NCBI GenBank assembly: GCA_030522415.1
Contig: CM060107.1
Coordinates: forward strand, 26,038,571-26,102,570
Length of the DNA stretch: 64,000 nt
DNA from: Channallabes apus
Lineage: Eukaryota > Chordata > Actinopteri > Siluriformes > Clariidae
Direction of reading: 5' to 3'
Shown here: one piece after another, positions 22,506 to 37,808 of the stretch
How positions within the stretch are numbered: the stretch's first letter is position 1
Layout of the letters: every line of letters starts with the position of its first letter
Program-made: the position numbers and the translations under genes
The notes under the pieces: generated by a model
The model's input: the letters and a program-made list of their open reading frames with translations, nothing else
What the model was told of the DNA's origin: nothing
Databases searched by the model: none

Positions 22506-23744
22506 GAATGTCCACAATATTATATTGTCTTGAATTGTTTTTATGCTTTTTGTGCTAAAATGTCCAGTGTTATGAGTGAACAATCTTGGTGAGAGCCAGG
22601 AACTGAGGCAGGTGGGCACAAATCCATTCTACTTGGTTTAGAAATGTCTTATTTAGTCATTGGGTCCTGGCAGGTACAATTTCCTCCAGCTCAAGATGTT
22701 GGTTTTATATTAATGAATATGCGTTTAGGGTGTCTGGGTTAGACGGCCACATGTAAATTATATTCAAAACCTGACCTCGTTTGCTTGGTCCTGCTAAATC
22801 AGTCTCCCATGTTAATCAACATGCTTTAATTTTGATATTAAACAAGAATAGAAAACATTACCACACCAATAGTCTCTTGGTTGGTGTGTTTAAAAACTTT
22901 AGCATATTGCATTTAGTTGTTTCCACACCGATTCAATGAGCAAGTTAGAAACTTTCTCCAAAGCAGAGGTTTTTGAATGTTAAATATATTAACCATATCA
23001 GTACAGATTTACTTTATTAACTATTTTAGGTGTATATTTTGCCAAATTAAAGTCATTTTATTTATTTCATAGTGCATTTACATTATTTACAGCCTTAATT
23101 TTGGGTTCTGATCTAAACTACAGTAATAGAATATTGCACATCTATTGAGGTCAAAGGATATGATGTGCATTATACATTACAAATTTGAATGATTTTCATC
23201 TAATTCCCTCTTAAAACAAGTTGCCCCAATTTTCTGACGAATGTTTTTTTTTTTTTTTTAATTGTGTCCTAAATTTATGAAGACATGATTCATTGCAATT
23301 ATGCAAGTTATTCTCATCATGGGATGAGAGATGCATTCCACTAGTTATAATGGACTGTAACAGCACTGGGTTGTTTAATGATGTGCATCACTCCACATCC
23401 CAGGTGTGCTACTAACCATTAATTAAACTAGCTTTTAGTACGCTACTCAGTGCTGAGGAGAAGACGGCTGCCTGCCAAAGCTGGTGACTGAATGAAGGAT
23501 TTTTAGTAAGAAAACATCTCCGCCAGCTTGTCTCCTTAATTGCTTCTAAGTCATTGTGAATTTCCTCTGTGTTGTTTGGTTTACACAAGGCTGAATCCTA
23601 CATCACTATCTAACCCTTAATCACAGGCACTACTTGGTGTATGGGACAAGTGATTGTACACCCTAGCACACTACCTTCCAATTTAAAGCTTTTTGGGATT
23701 TAAACCCGGAGGTTGACGGAGCTGATATTCTACAGCGGAATAAA
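22506..23744. other. Intergenic DNA, nothing recognised
   Basis: AT-rich sequence without open frames of note, RNA-like structures or recognisable repeats. Confidence 0.6.
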
Positions 23745-24915
23745 TGTAACATATTCAATTCATTTCAATTTTTATTTGTATAGCGCTTTTAACAATTGAC
23801 ATTGTCTCAAAACAGCTTTACACAAAAGCATTAATTAAGTTTGTATGGAATGTGAATGTGTATGAATCAAAATGTTCAGATGGAAAGGTGAGCAAGCCCG
23901 AGGGCGACAGTGGCAAGGAAAAACTCCCTGAGATGGTAATAGGAAGAAACCTTGAGAGGAACCAGACTCAACAGGGAACCCATCCTCATCTGGGTAAAAC
24001 AGATAGCAGGAAATGATCTGCATTTATACAGTGTGTTAGGTGGCAGGCTGTTCAGCTATAATAGTTGATGTTAATTGATGTTAAAATGGAGTCCAGTAGT
24101 TATTGGAGACTCAGGTAGACTTGTAGAAAGTTCCAGTCCTGAACTATTGAATTGTCAAGTCCCCAGAGAAACAGCTGACAACACCAGTCGAGGCCAGAAC
24201 CATCTTCTAAGTAGAGAGAATCATCCACAGACACCAGACGCATCCCAAAGAGACACTCTGGGCATCCATGCGACGAGACCTCCAACCAGAAACGGGGCAC
24301 CAGGATGGATCAGACAGGTCCGAAGGGCAGAGGGAGTCTGGATCACTGGCAGCTCAGGAACCACATGTGTAGCTCGACAGAGAGAGAGAGAGAAAGAGTG
24401 AAAGGGGGAGACAGGGGGAGAGAGGAAAGAGAAAGAGGGGGAGAACGAGAAGAGGAGGAGAGATGGCAATTAGGTATGGTCACAGTCACAATGTCTAATG
24501 TGAATGTATATTTACTGTAGAGTGCAAGCAGGGACTCCGGCAGGACTAACTATGACAGCATAACTAAAAGGGAGAGCCAGAAGGAAACACAAACATGAGG
24601 GCTCCCTGAGATGTAAAGCAAACAATCACCTCACCATCAACAAACCTGAGTGATCAAATGAGACTGAGGAAGACAGCATCTAAACATACCAGTTCACCAT
24701 AATACTCTACGTCCATGAGTCCCCCAGATCTGCTCCTTTACCTTATGGCAAATCTATTTATAAAAATGCTTGGCTAAATAAATAGGTTTTGAGCCTAGAC
24801 TTAAACACTGAGACTGTGTCTGAGTCCCGAACACTATTTGGAAGACTATTCCATAATTTTGGGGCTTTGTAAGAAAAAGCTCCGCCCCCAGCTGTAGTTT
24901 TCATAATACGCGGTA
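23745..24915 (-). mobile_element. 5'-truncated L2/Rex1-like LINE, 3' end
   Basis: Read on the minus strand from about 24910, a frame gives GGGAFSYKAPKLWNSLPNSV, then a VFKSRLKTYLFSQAFL-like end and a stop. This is the C-terminus of the reverse transcriptase ORF in fish L2/Rex1-type LINEs. About 1 kb of untranslated sequence follows and ends in AGCGCTATACAAATAAAAATTGAAATGAAT, a typical short-repeat LINE tail. The purine-rich tract at 24378-24465 lies inside the untranslated part. Confidence 0.75.
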
Positions 24916-26190
24916 CTGACAAGATATAAAGTTATATATATAGTTATAAAGATATAAAGAAAATATAAATATAAATTGGGGAGAATTACAGGACTGTCCA
25001 CCACCTACAGTATGTGGTTTATCGGCCTCATACTAAAAGTATTTTTACCCGTTAATTACACTAACTCAAGTCATAGTAATTTAATTACAAACACTGCCAG
25101 TCATAGTAAGTTCTGCCACTTGGAAAATATATTAAATGAGTATAGTAGGATAATAGTAAATGATATTTGTGGAACTGTTAAAAAAAAAAAAAGTTATATC
25201 ATACTTAAGGTTGTGCTGTTATGCTGAATATCAACACGGCTGTGATGATATTCAGCACAACAGCACTCCCTGTCGTGCGATATTGCTTCAAAAATAATGT
25301 AATAGATAAATTACAACTGGATTTTCGTAAGACAGAGTGGTTAACTTAAATAATTAGAGCAGGTTTCACTGGAAGAATGTGTCATGGGATTACAGTAACA
25401 CCATTAGCTGCCTGCAGATAAGGCTCAGGTTTTTTTTATTTTTTTTTTTGGTATACAGTCATCACAGGAAGAGGCGTGGAGTCAGTGAGACTTGTCCCTC
25501 CCCTCCTCTGCCCTCCCCTCCGCTCCTCTCCTCTCACTGTGTCCCTGCAGCTGCTTTGAGGAAGTGTTGCACAGCGACGCCACAGCCGAAACACTGCAGT
25601 CACCTGCTCTCCTCTCAGCTGCTCTGCCATGTTGATTTCATGGTGGTATTTGTACCTGGGAACTCAGAGCATCTACAGGCAAGGCAAGTGTTCAGGGGAT
25701 GTTTGCACTGAGCTGCAATGCGGACAAGTGGGCAGATTTTCTGTCCTGAGAGATGAGTGGATTTGTGTGTCTGTCTTCCATTATGTGGGTGTGTCATAGA
25801 TGTGACCTTGATATAAGGAGACCTGGTACAGATACCAAATGAGAATTTCCTGATGAAAATTACCATGTGCGTTAAAAACAATATAAATACTATACTGTAC
25901 GGTATGTCTCCTTGAAAGTCTGATGATTTTATTAAAAAATATGTTTTAAGTTGCTAAACCTTTCCCTGACTTTGTGTTTTGGCAAACTGCATATAAATAT
26001 TGAAACCTGTTGGTGAGATTTGCCTATTCTTTTTTTTATTAAAGAACACAATGTACACTGCAACAATACACTTATAATATAATATAACATTTATAATATA
26101 CTGTATCAAACAACAGGTGTTCTCTCTGACCCCTGCTTGATTACATGCATTAGCAATAAAGTGTGTGATTTCTTTCTTACAGTGCTAAAC
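24916..26190 (+). other. Region upstream of ldhb; possible promoter, first exon not resolved
   Basis: No coding exon was found here. A C/T-rich patch (CCCTCCCCTCCGCTCC, about 25497-25525) is the only GC-rich stretch and could mark the promoter or leader. The acceptor TTTCTTACAG ends at 26181, nine nt before the ldhb ATG, so an upstream untranslated exon must exist. A poly-A run occurs at 25180-25192. Confidence 0.4.
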
Positions 26191-31094
<4,904 letters not shown>

Positions 31095-31306
31095 GAGCCA
31101 CGCACACAAGAAAGCGAGCTTGTTCACCAATTGTTCAAACAAACATCTTGACTAATACAGCAGCTTTAGAAGGTTTGTGTTTTCCGTCCTGCTTACAACA
31201 CTAATAGTACAGTATGAGCAAATGTGCAGATGAAAGTCTACGTAGGTGCAGCTCATCTGCTATGTACATCGAATGTGCACATTCCTTCTTGATGTTTAAG
31301 TTGGGA

Positions 31307-31312
31307 AATAAA
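31307..31312 (+). terminator. ldhb poly(A) signal
   Basis: This AATAAA lies 213 nt after the ldhb stop. It is the first strong signal downstream. Confidence 0.65.
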
Positions 31313-31341
31313 GACTCAAACACTTTACAGACATTGAGAGA

Positions 31342-31347
31342 TTTATT
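31342..31347 (-). terminator. Candidate golt1b poly(A) signal
   Basis: The minus strand reads AATAAA here, about 640 nt after the golt1b stop. It faces the ldhb signal, only 30 nt away. Confidence 0.45.
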
Positions 31348-31985
31348 AAATTGTTGTCGTCTCTGTGTAAAAAAAATGTACATTTTCATACATTATTTAA
31401 AATAGGTATTTACATGTAGTACTGTGTATGTTTCACAAAGGCTACCGATTCCTCACTGAGCCAGTAACGTGATGAGATTTATGGATCAACCAGCATGCCG
31501 TTCTTGCATCAGCTTCAATACAGCACACTCAAAAAAGCAGTTGGCACCTGAACGAGTAGATTTTCAGTAACACCTTCATACTGTACATGGTGATCTTTCA
31601 ATTCTGTAACAGAATTGTAAAGCGACATAAGGAAAGCTAGGTATGAAATAGCAGACTTCAGGTTCTGGTCGTTCCAAAAGTGCTCCATTAAAACACGCCC
31701 TCTCTTGGTTTAAGTCTATGTTACCTCTCTGATGGAGGTAAGAAGCAGAGAAAGTAGACGAGCCCAATTTGGGCTGTGGATCAGTTCCAGGAAATACCAG
31801 CTCTCTATTGGTCACATTGCTTTTATAAGATGAATCCCTGCGCCTCATAAAAGCACTGCCTTTTCTCCAATATGTAAAATTCTTGTTTCAGACATTCACA
31901 GGTTTGCCAAAAGTTACAAATAGCAGTGAGGAGTTTAAATAAGTGGTGACAACACATAGAAAAAGCATTTAAATGGACTCTTTTG

Positions 31986-32863
31986 TTATACCATGGCGTT
32001 GCTTTCACCGACTTTGTCCACCAACTAGAAAACAAACAAACAAATCATGATTTAGCTTTATGCATTACTTATAGTACGTATTATTTATATTTAGCTTTCA
32101 TGTTGAAGTGTGTATACATTTTTTGGGCCGTAAGCATGTATGTATGTGTATATTAGGGTTGTCCATATTAACAAGGGTTGTCAACTATTTTACAAGAATC
32201 CATCACATATAACATGTGGAAGTGTTGGCTCAGGCGGCTAAGGCTCTAGGTTGTTGACTTCTGTATCTGATGATCTGGGTTTGAGCCCCGCCGTCAGTGG
32301 GTTGCCAGACCCCATACTAACCAGCCACTGGTTAATGTAAAATTTTTTTTTTACATATTATAAAAATGTTTCCTCTAACCAGTTTGTCATGCTTTTTTTA
32401 AATTCCAACATTGCATGTTTATAATCAGTGTTGGGGGACATTACTTTTTAAAGTAACAAATTACATTACAAAATTACTGACTTTAAAAAGTAATCAGTTA
32501 CATTACAGCGTTACTTTCTGATCAAAGTAATTAGTTAGAGTACTTTTCCATTGCAGAAAATGAAAACTCCTTTGTGATTCCTCATGCATGTTGTTTTGGT
32601 CATGCATCAAGAGCGTTATAATTATTCTACTATCATCACTCAGCGAAGTTTGGCCCATAATCTGTTAACTACTAATACCCCTATCTCACCTACGCGGTTT
32701 CGTGCGGTGGTCGCACGTACGGTTCTTAATGATTCACCATAAGATTTTGCGCTGTGATTAGGTTTCCATCTTTCTGTGTGTTGGTCCTCGTATAGTCAAA
32801 ACGCATAGGTGAGATAGGGTTATAACAGCAGGAATAACAGAGTGGGCGGGGCTTGTTGGACGA

Positions 32864-32943
<80 letters not shown>

Positions 32944-35900
32944 AATGGATTGGGAATGACTGCTGTCTGGCTCACGGATTACATAAATTGTCTGAATAAC
33001 ATTACATTTTTAATAAAAATACCTTTTTGTACTTAAATGGCGGATATGACGCGTTAGATTACTCGTTACATCAAAAAAGTAATCCAAGTACACCCAACAC
33101 TGTTTATAATACAAGTAAATCTGAATATAAATTTCTCTGAGTCTGAGTAAAATTGTGACTAATCACAGACTATGACTGTAATTAACTAGATTAAAAATGT
33201 GAATCAATTGACAGTACTTGAACGACAGAAACTTGAATTGACCCGCACAGGACCTTGGCCTCAAGTCTATCGAGCACCTTTTGGATGAACTGGAACGGAG
33301 ATTGCGAGCCTGACCTTCTCGTCCAACATCAGTGTCTGACCTCATAAATGCTCTACAGAATGAATGTACATGAATTCCCACAGAAACAGAAACACTCCAA
33401 AATCTTGTGAACAGCCTCCCAAGAAGAGTGGAAGCTGTTATAGCTGCAAAAGGCGGGACCTACTCCATACTGAAGTGTATATATTGTTTGAATATAAAGT
33501 CATTGCAGGTTTGGCCAAATACTTTTGTCCATATTGTGTGATTATGATTTTTTTTTTTTAAACAAATCTTCAAACTATTAGTGAGAAATACACATTTTTA
33601 TGCATCCGTCATTCAACATGATGATTAAAAGCTAATCAGAATATTGTTATGATAATCACTATTAATTATGTATTAATTGTTTAATTAATGTTTTATTGGC
33701 CAGTTTCATGCACCACACCGGTCAGTACCGGTCAATCCCGATGTCCTGAGGATTTCACTTCTGCATGGGTGAACGACAGAACAAATTTGTGCAAAGAAAC
33801 CTGACCCCTAAAATGGGACGTCATGGTTTAAGAGGAGTGAGTCAGTGTCATAAATCTGGGACAATAGATCTTTTCAGCATAGTAATTGTGAGAGAACACT
33901 GGCCTTAGAGAGCGATCATTTACTACCTCCTGCTCTGGTAATTAATGTGAGAAGAAACCGACAGGCATCTTGTTTCATGATGTAGCTTCTGTAAGAGAAT
34001 GAGCTGATAGCAGCTGTAGTGCAGTCTAACCACATAAGCTGATATTTACTGTATGTCAAGACGGCTACACACGTTGGAGACATTGTAGCTTAAAATAATA
34101 TTGTTTATTATACTTTATTCCTTAGACCTTTCAATGGAATTCCTTGGAACGGTTACTTTAAATAACCCAGAAAAAGTCTCTGCTATTTGTGATGTTTTCG
34201 CTTTAATGAGATGCATATGTACAGGAAATAGTTATTTATATATGTAATTGATTTGTTGTTGTTATTGTTAAAGACAATACCTGTGTTTTGCATCCAACCA
34301 TACATGAGTATCAGGACAGTGTAATATGAAACAGAGCTTACAGTTGACGAATCAGACCACGAACTCTATTTTAAGTCGTTATTTTTTCAATATAGGTTTC
34401 TTTCCTAAACCCCAATGCAGTATTATTGTATGTTAATGCGTCACGTGCAGTACTCACCCCACTGATCCCAGGGAGATTAAGCAGAGACCCAAGAATGGGT
34501 ATTCTCCTAATGAAGCCCACTGCCACTGGGAAGAATCCCCTACAGCACACAGAGAGGTGTGAGATGTTTGGGTTCAAACAGCCAGCGGCTTCAGAGGCGC
34601 TAAACAGCATTTTCAACTTCTAAAGCCGTGATTAGCCATCATGAAACAAGCATGTAAACCACAATGTGTTATGATTTATAAATGAACATCTGCCCCAAAC
34701 ATGAGTTACCCCCAAAATACTTTACGCAAAGTGGATGTGAAAATGTGCTCATTCTATATATTTTTTTGTACTTGTAGAACATGTTTGTATGCAACTCTAA
34801 AAATCTTTGAGAATAAATGAGAAGATCCAAATACAGAATGTGTGGATATATACACTCTTAACTGTAACTACTTAGCTAGTATTAATGTTACAGTACCAGT
34901 CAAAAGTTTGTTTTGTGATTTAAAAAAATTTTTTATTCTGTATTCAGAGTTGTCGCCTTGCACCTCCAGGGTCTGGGTTCGATTCCCAGCCAGGCTCGAT
35001 TCCTGTCTCTGTGTGCATGGAGTTTGCATGTTCTCCCCGTGCTTGGTGGGTTTCCTCCGGGTACTCCGGTTTCCTCCCACAGTCTAAAGACATGCAGATT
35101 AGGCTAATTGGCGTTCCCAAATTGATCATAGTGTGTGAATGAGTGTGTGTGTGTTTGTGCGCTCTGTGATGGATTGGCACGCTGTCCAGAGTGTACCCTG
35201 CCTCGTGCCCAGATTCTCCTGGGATAGGCTCCAGGTCCCCGCGACCCTAAATACTGGATAAAGCGGTACAGAAGATGAATGAATGTATTAAGGGTCATAG
35301 GGGCCTGGAGCCTGTCCCAGGAGACTTGGGGCATTAGGTGGGGTACACCCTGGACAGGGTGCCAATCCATTGCAGGGCACACACACAAGCTCATTCAAAA
35401 ACTATAGGCGATTTGGAAACGCCAATTAGCCTAATTCCCATGTCTTTGGACTGCGAGAGAAAAGCGGAGTAACCGGAGGAAACCCACCAAGCATGTGTAG
35501 ACTATGCAATCTCCATGCACACAGGTCAGGAATCGAACCCTACACCCTGGAGGTGCGAGGCGACAGTGCTATCCTAACCACTATAACAACAATCCTGCAG
35601 ATTTCAAAACTATGAAATAGTACATAAGGCATTAGGTAATTAAGTAACTACAATGACAGTTGTTATTTTAAGACATGGCGGTCAGCTCTTCAGAAATAGT
35701 TCTTGCAAGTACAGTATTGTCAAGTGCATTTGCAAAACCCATCAAGCACCATGATGAAACTGTCTCTCATGAAAACCATCCCAGGAAAGCAAGACCAAAA
35801 CTTATCTCTGCTGCAGAGGAGAAGTTCATTTAGAGTTACCAGCCTCAGAAATCACCAATTAACAGAACCTCAGAGTAGATCCGTTATGAAGGCTTTACAG

Positions 35901-37213
35901 ACCATAAGTAGCAGATACATTTCTATGAACTGTTCAAAGGAGATTATTGCATATTTTGGATGCCTTCAGCATTGATTTATAATGTAGAAAGTGATAAGAA
36001 TCCATGGAAGATCATGGAGTTATAAAGTGTGTCCAAACATTTGACTGGTAGTGTACATTTTTATAATTGAAACTACAAAAGTTGCAAATACTTTAATAAA
36101 TATTAAATAATAAATACTTGCAACTTTTGTGGATGCAAGTAATTGTAATCTTACGGGACATCTAAAGCTTTTAAGGTTGCACATAGAATGAAGTGCTAAA
36201 AGAGAAACTATGTAGAGCAAATATAAAAAGAAGCAAGAAAGCAAAACTGAATTTGTTGAATTTATCTTGTGATGTCTAATCGTCCCACCTGAAAAGGAGG
36301 AAGAAGCCATAAACCTCCAACACCACACCGACGATAGGCCATCCGATCAACACCACGAACACTCCTCCCAAAAAGAAACCTGTAGCTTTTACTTTGTGCC
36401 GCTGAAAGAAGAATCTGAAGGTGCGCTCCAGGCCAATAACAAATGACAGGCCTGCAACAAACAGGATCTGGACACACACACACACTCAGTCAGTCTTCTA
36501 CAACCTTAAATCAATTTTTTTTATCAAAATATGATCTGGTCACTGTATGGTCCAGGAATTACTCAGTTTTCAGTACATTTGAAAGAATGAGTTTTGCATG
36601 ACAATGATGATCACACTCACATTCCCTATAGCCAGCAGAGCTTTATCAAAGAACAGGATCATCCCAAAGAAAAGGAAGAACACGCCAAAGCCTGTCAGTC
36701 CCATCCCGATCTCTGTTCAAACACAACACAGACAGGGGTGAGTTCAATCACATTCTCTCTCTCTCTCTCTCACACCCCCCCCCCCCCAATCTCTCTCAAA
36801 CTTCTTATCTCTCTCTCACACTCTCTCTCTCACACACACTCTCTCTCACACACACACACACTCTCTCTCTCTCACACACACTCTCTCTCTCTCTCACACA
36901 CACTCTCTCTCTCTCACACTCACTCTCTCTCTCACACACTGTCTCTCTCTCTCACACACACGCACACACGTTTCCTGATACATTAACGTTTACAGATTTA
37001 TCAGTATTTATCATCCGGCTGCGCGGTGATGATGATGATGATTCTGCTCGCTGTGCTCAGGCCACGCCATGTTGCCTCTCATTCATTCAAACTACCACAG
37101 CCTTCATATCTTCACCCATTAAATCCTCCCACGCCCATTCATCCAATCACTTCTATTCCTGACATAAACCCAATCCAGCGTCACTCACTCTGCGAGTCCG
37201 TTAAAGAGATCAT
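31986..37213 (-). CDS. golt1b: Vesicle transport protein GOT1B (Golgi transport 1B)
   Basis: Minus-strand coding exons: 37189-37213, 36621-36712, 36289-36467, 34458-34539 and 31986-32024. They join to 138 residues, the human length. The first exon has only 25 coding nt (MISLTDSQ plus one base) and the last adds [12 protein letters not shown]. Four membrane segments are visible (about 10-30, 34-53, 68-84 and 86-110) with conserved [35 protein letters not shown] and [20 protein letters not shown]1 proteins act in ER-to-Golgi vesicle traffic. Introns 3 and 4 are loaded with transposons. The gene starts head to head with slc35b4 and ends tail to tail with ldhb. Confidence 0.96.
32426..33102. mobile_element. 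hAT-type MITE with 8-bp TSD in golt1b intron 4
   Basis: It has ends CAGTGTTGGG at the left and CCCAACACTG at the right, with exact 8-bp duplications TTTATAAT at 32418-32425 and 33103-33110. The subterminal AAGTAAC/GTTACTTT-rich sequence is typical of fish hAT non-autonomous families. No transposase is present. A long CA tract lies inside. Confidence 0.9.
32868..32940. repeat. (CA)n microsatellite
   Basis: About 36 uninterrupted CA units inside the hAT MITE. Confidence 0.97.
33180..33545 (+). mobile_element. Tc1/mariner relic
   Basis: Broken frames read [11 protein letters not shown] and [10 protein letters not shown], the C-terminal style of Tc1 transposase. The block ends with GGCCAAATACTTTTGTCCATAT, a known type of fish Tc1 terminal repeat. 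No intact ORF or left terminus remains. Confidence 0.65.
34945..35287 (+). repeat. Full-length tRNA-derived SINE, plus orientation
   Basis: The head TTGTCGCCTTGCACCTCC carries box B GGGTTCGATTCCC. The body follows (GTTTGCATGTTCTCCCCG, GGTTTCCTCCCACAG, GATGGATTGGCACGC), and the tail reads GGATAAAGCGGTACAGAAG then GAATGAATG. It is the best-preserved copy in the window and the reference for the others. Confidence 0.82.
35288..35590 (-). repeat. tRNA-derived SINE, minus orientation
   Basis: This is the same family as the preceding copy, reversed and abutting it tail to tail (GGGGCCTGGAGCCTGTCCCAGG ... GGAATCGAACCCT). Confidence 0.8.
36755..36970. repeat. Long CT/CA compound microsatellite in golt1b intron 2
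   Basis: About 200 nt of alternating CT and CA runs with an internal poly-C tract, starting about 45 nt upstream of golt1b exon 2 on the minus strand. Read as transcribed, it is a GA/TG-rich tract just before the exon's acceptor region. Confidence 0.95.
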
Positions 37214-37808
37214 TTTTGCCGTATGTGAACTTTGCTTCCGTATGAGCAGAAATCAAGGCGAAACGCCGCACCGTTATAATTCGCCACGTCTTCCGGAAAC
37301 ACGTAACTACGCAACAGTCGGGAGCCTTCAGATAGTTACATCTGCGCTGCAATTGCGCAGGCTGTCAATCTAAATAAAGCTATTTTAATTATTTTATATT
37401 AGCATTCAGCTAAAATTTATTACATTAATCATATTATCTTGATAGCTAAACAATAATTTCGTAACTACGTGTTGTATTGTCTTAAAAATCGAATGATATA
37501 TTTTTAACGTTTTCTTGGCAGATGACCATCTTGAATGTACCTCATAGAGTCAGCGACTCACTGCTTCTGTGGGAAATGTAGTTTATGGATCGTCTAGTAA
37601 CCGCTGTTATGACGTGTAAAAGACTACAATGACCACAACACCGTGGAACTGAATCTAAAATGAACGTGTTCATTGAACGCTGGTACCTTCATTGACAACA
37701 TTAGGCGTTTGTTAATGACAATATGCCAGCGCTGGGATTAGTGTAGTTTCGATATTGTTAGTTGTTTCTTTCTGTCTCGGTTAGGAATAGTTTTAAAGGT
37801 GTGTGAAG
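37214..37808. promoter_or_regulatory. Shared (bidirectional) promoter region of golt1b and slc35b4
   Basis: The two start codons point apart, with 595 bp between them. There is an ETS-type palindrome CTTCCGGAA at 37290-37298 and a GGGAAATGTAGTT block (37571-37583) like the ZNF143/Staf core. No TATA box is evident. Both genes serve the early secretory pathway. Confidence 0.6.

Larger units (their letters stand above)
34891..36053 (+). mobile_element. Tc1 relic carrying an inverted SINE pair, golt1b intron 3
   Basis: The left terminus CAGTACCAGTCAAAAGTTTG at 34891 and the right terminus CAAACATTTGACTGGTAGTG ending at 36053 are inverted copies, each next to TA. The only transposase trace is a frame at 35703-35975 ([13 protein letters not shown]..., [10 protein letters not shown]) that is closed on both sides. 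Two SINE copies fill the left half. Confidence 0.75.

Noticed and set aside
32842..33036. Frame of repeated HT residues
   Set aside because: It is a translation of the CA microsatellite in a hAT MITE.
34945..35010. tRNA-like box A/box B sequence
   Set aside because: It is the RNA polymerase III promoter of a dispersed SINE; the cloverleaf is degenerate, so it is not a tRNA gene.
36594..36986. 130-codon open frame rich in [10 protein letters not shown]
   Set aside because: It is a translation of a CT/CA microsatellite lying across golt1b exon 2 on the wrong strand.
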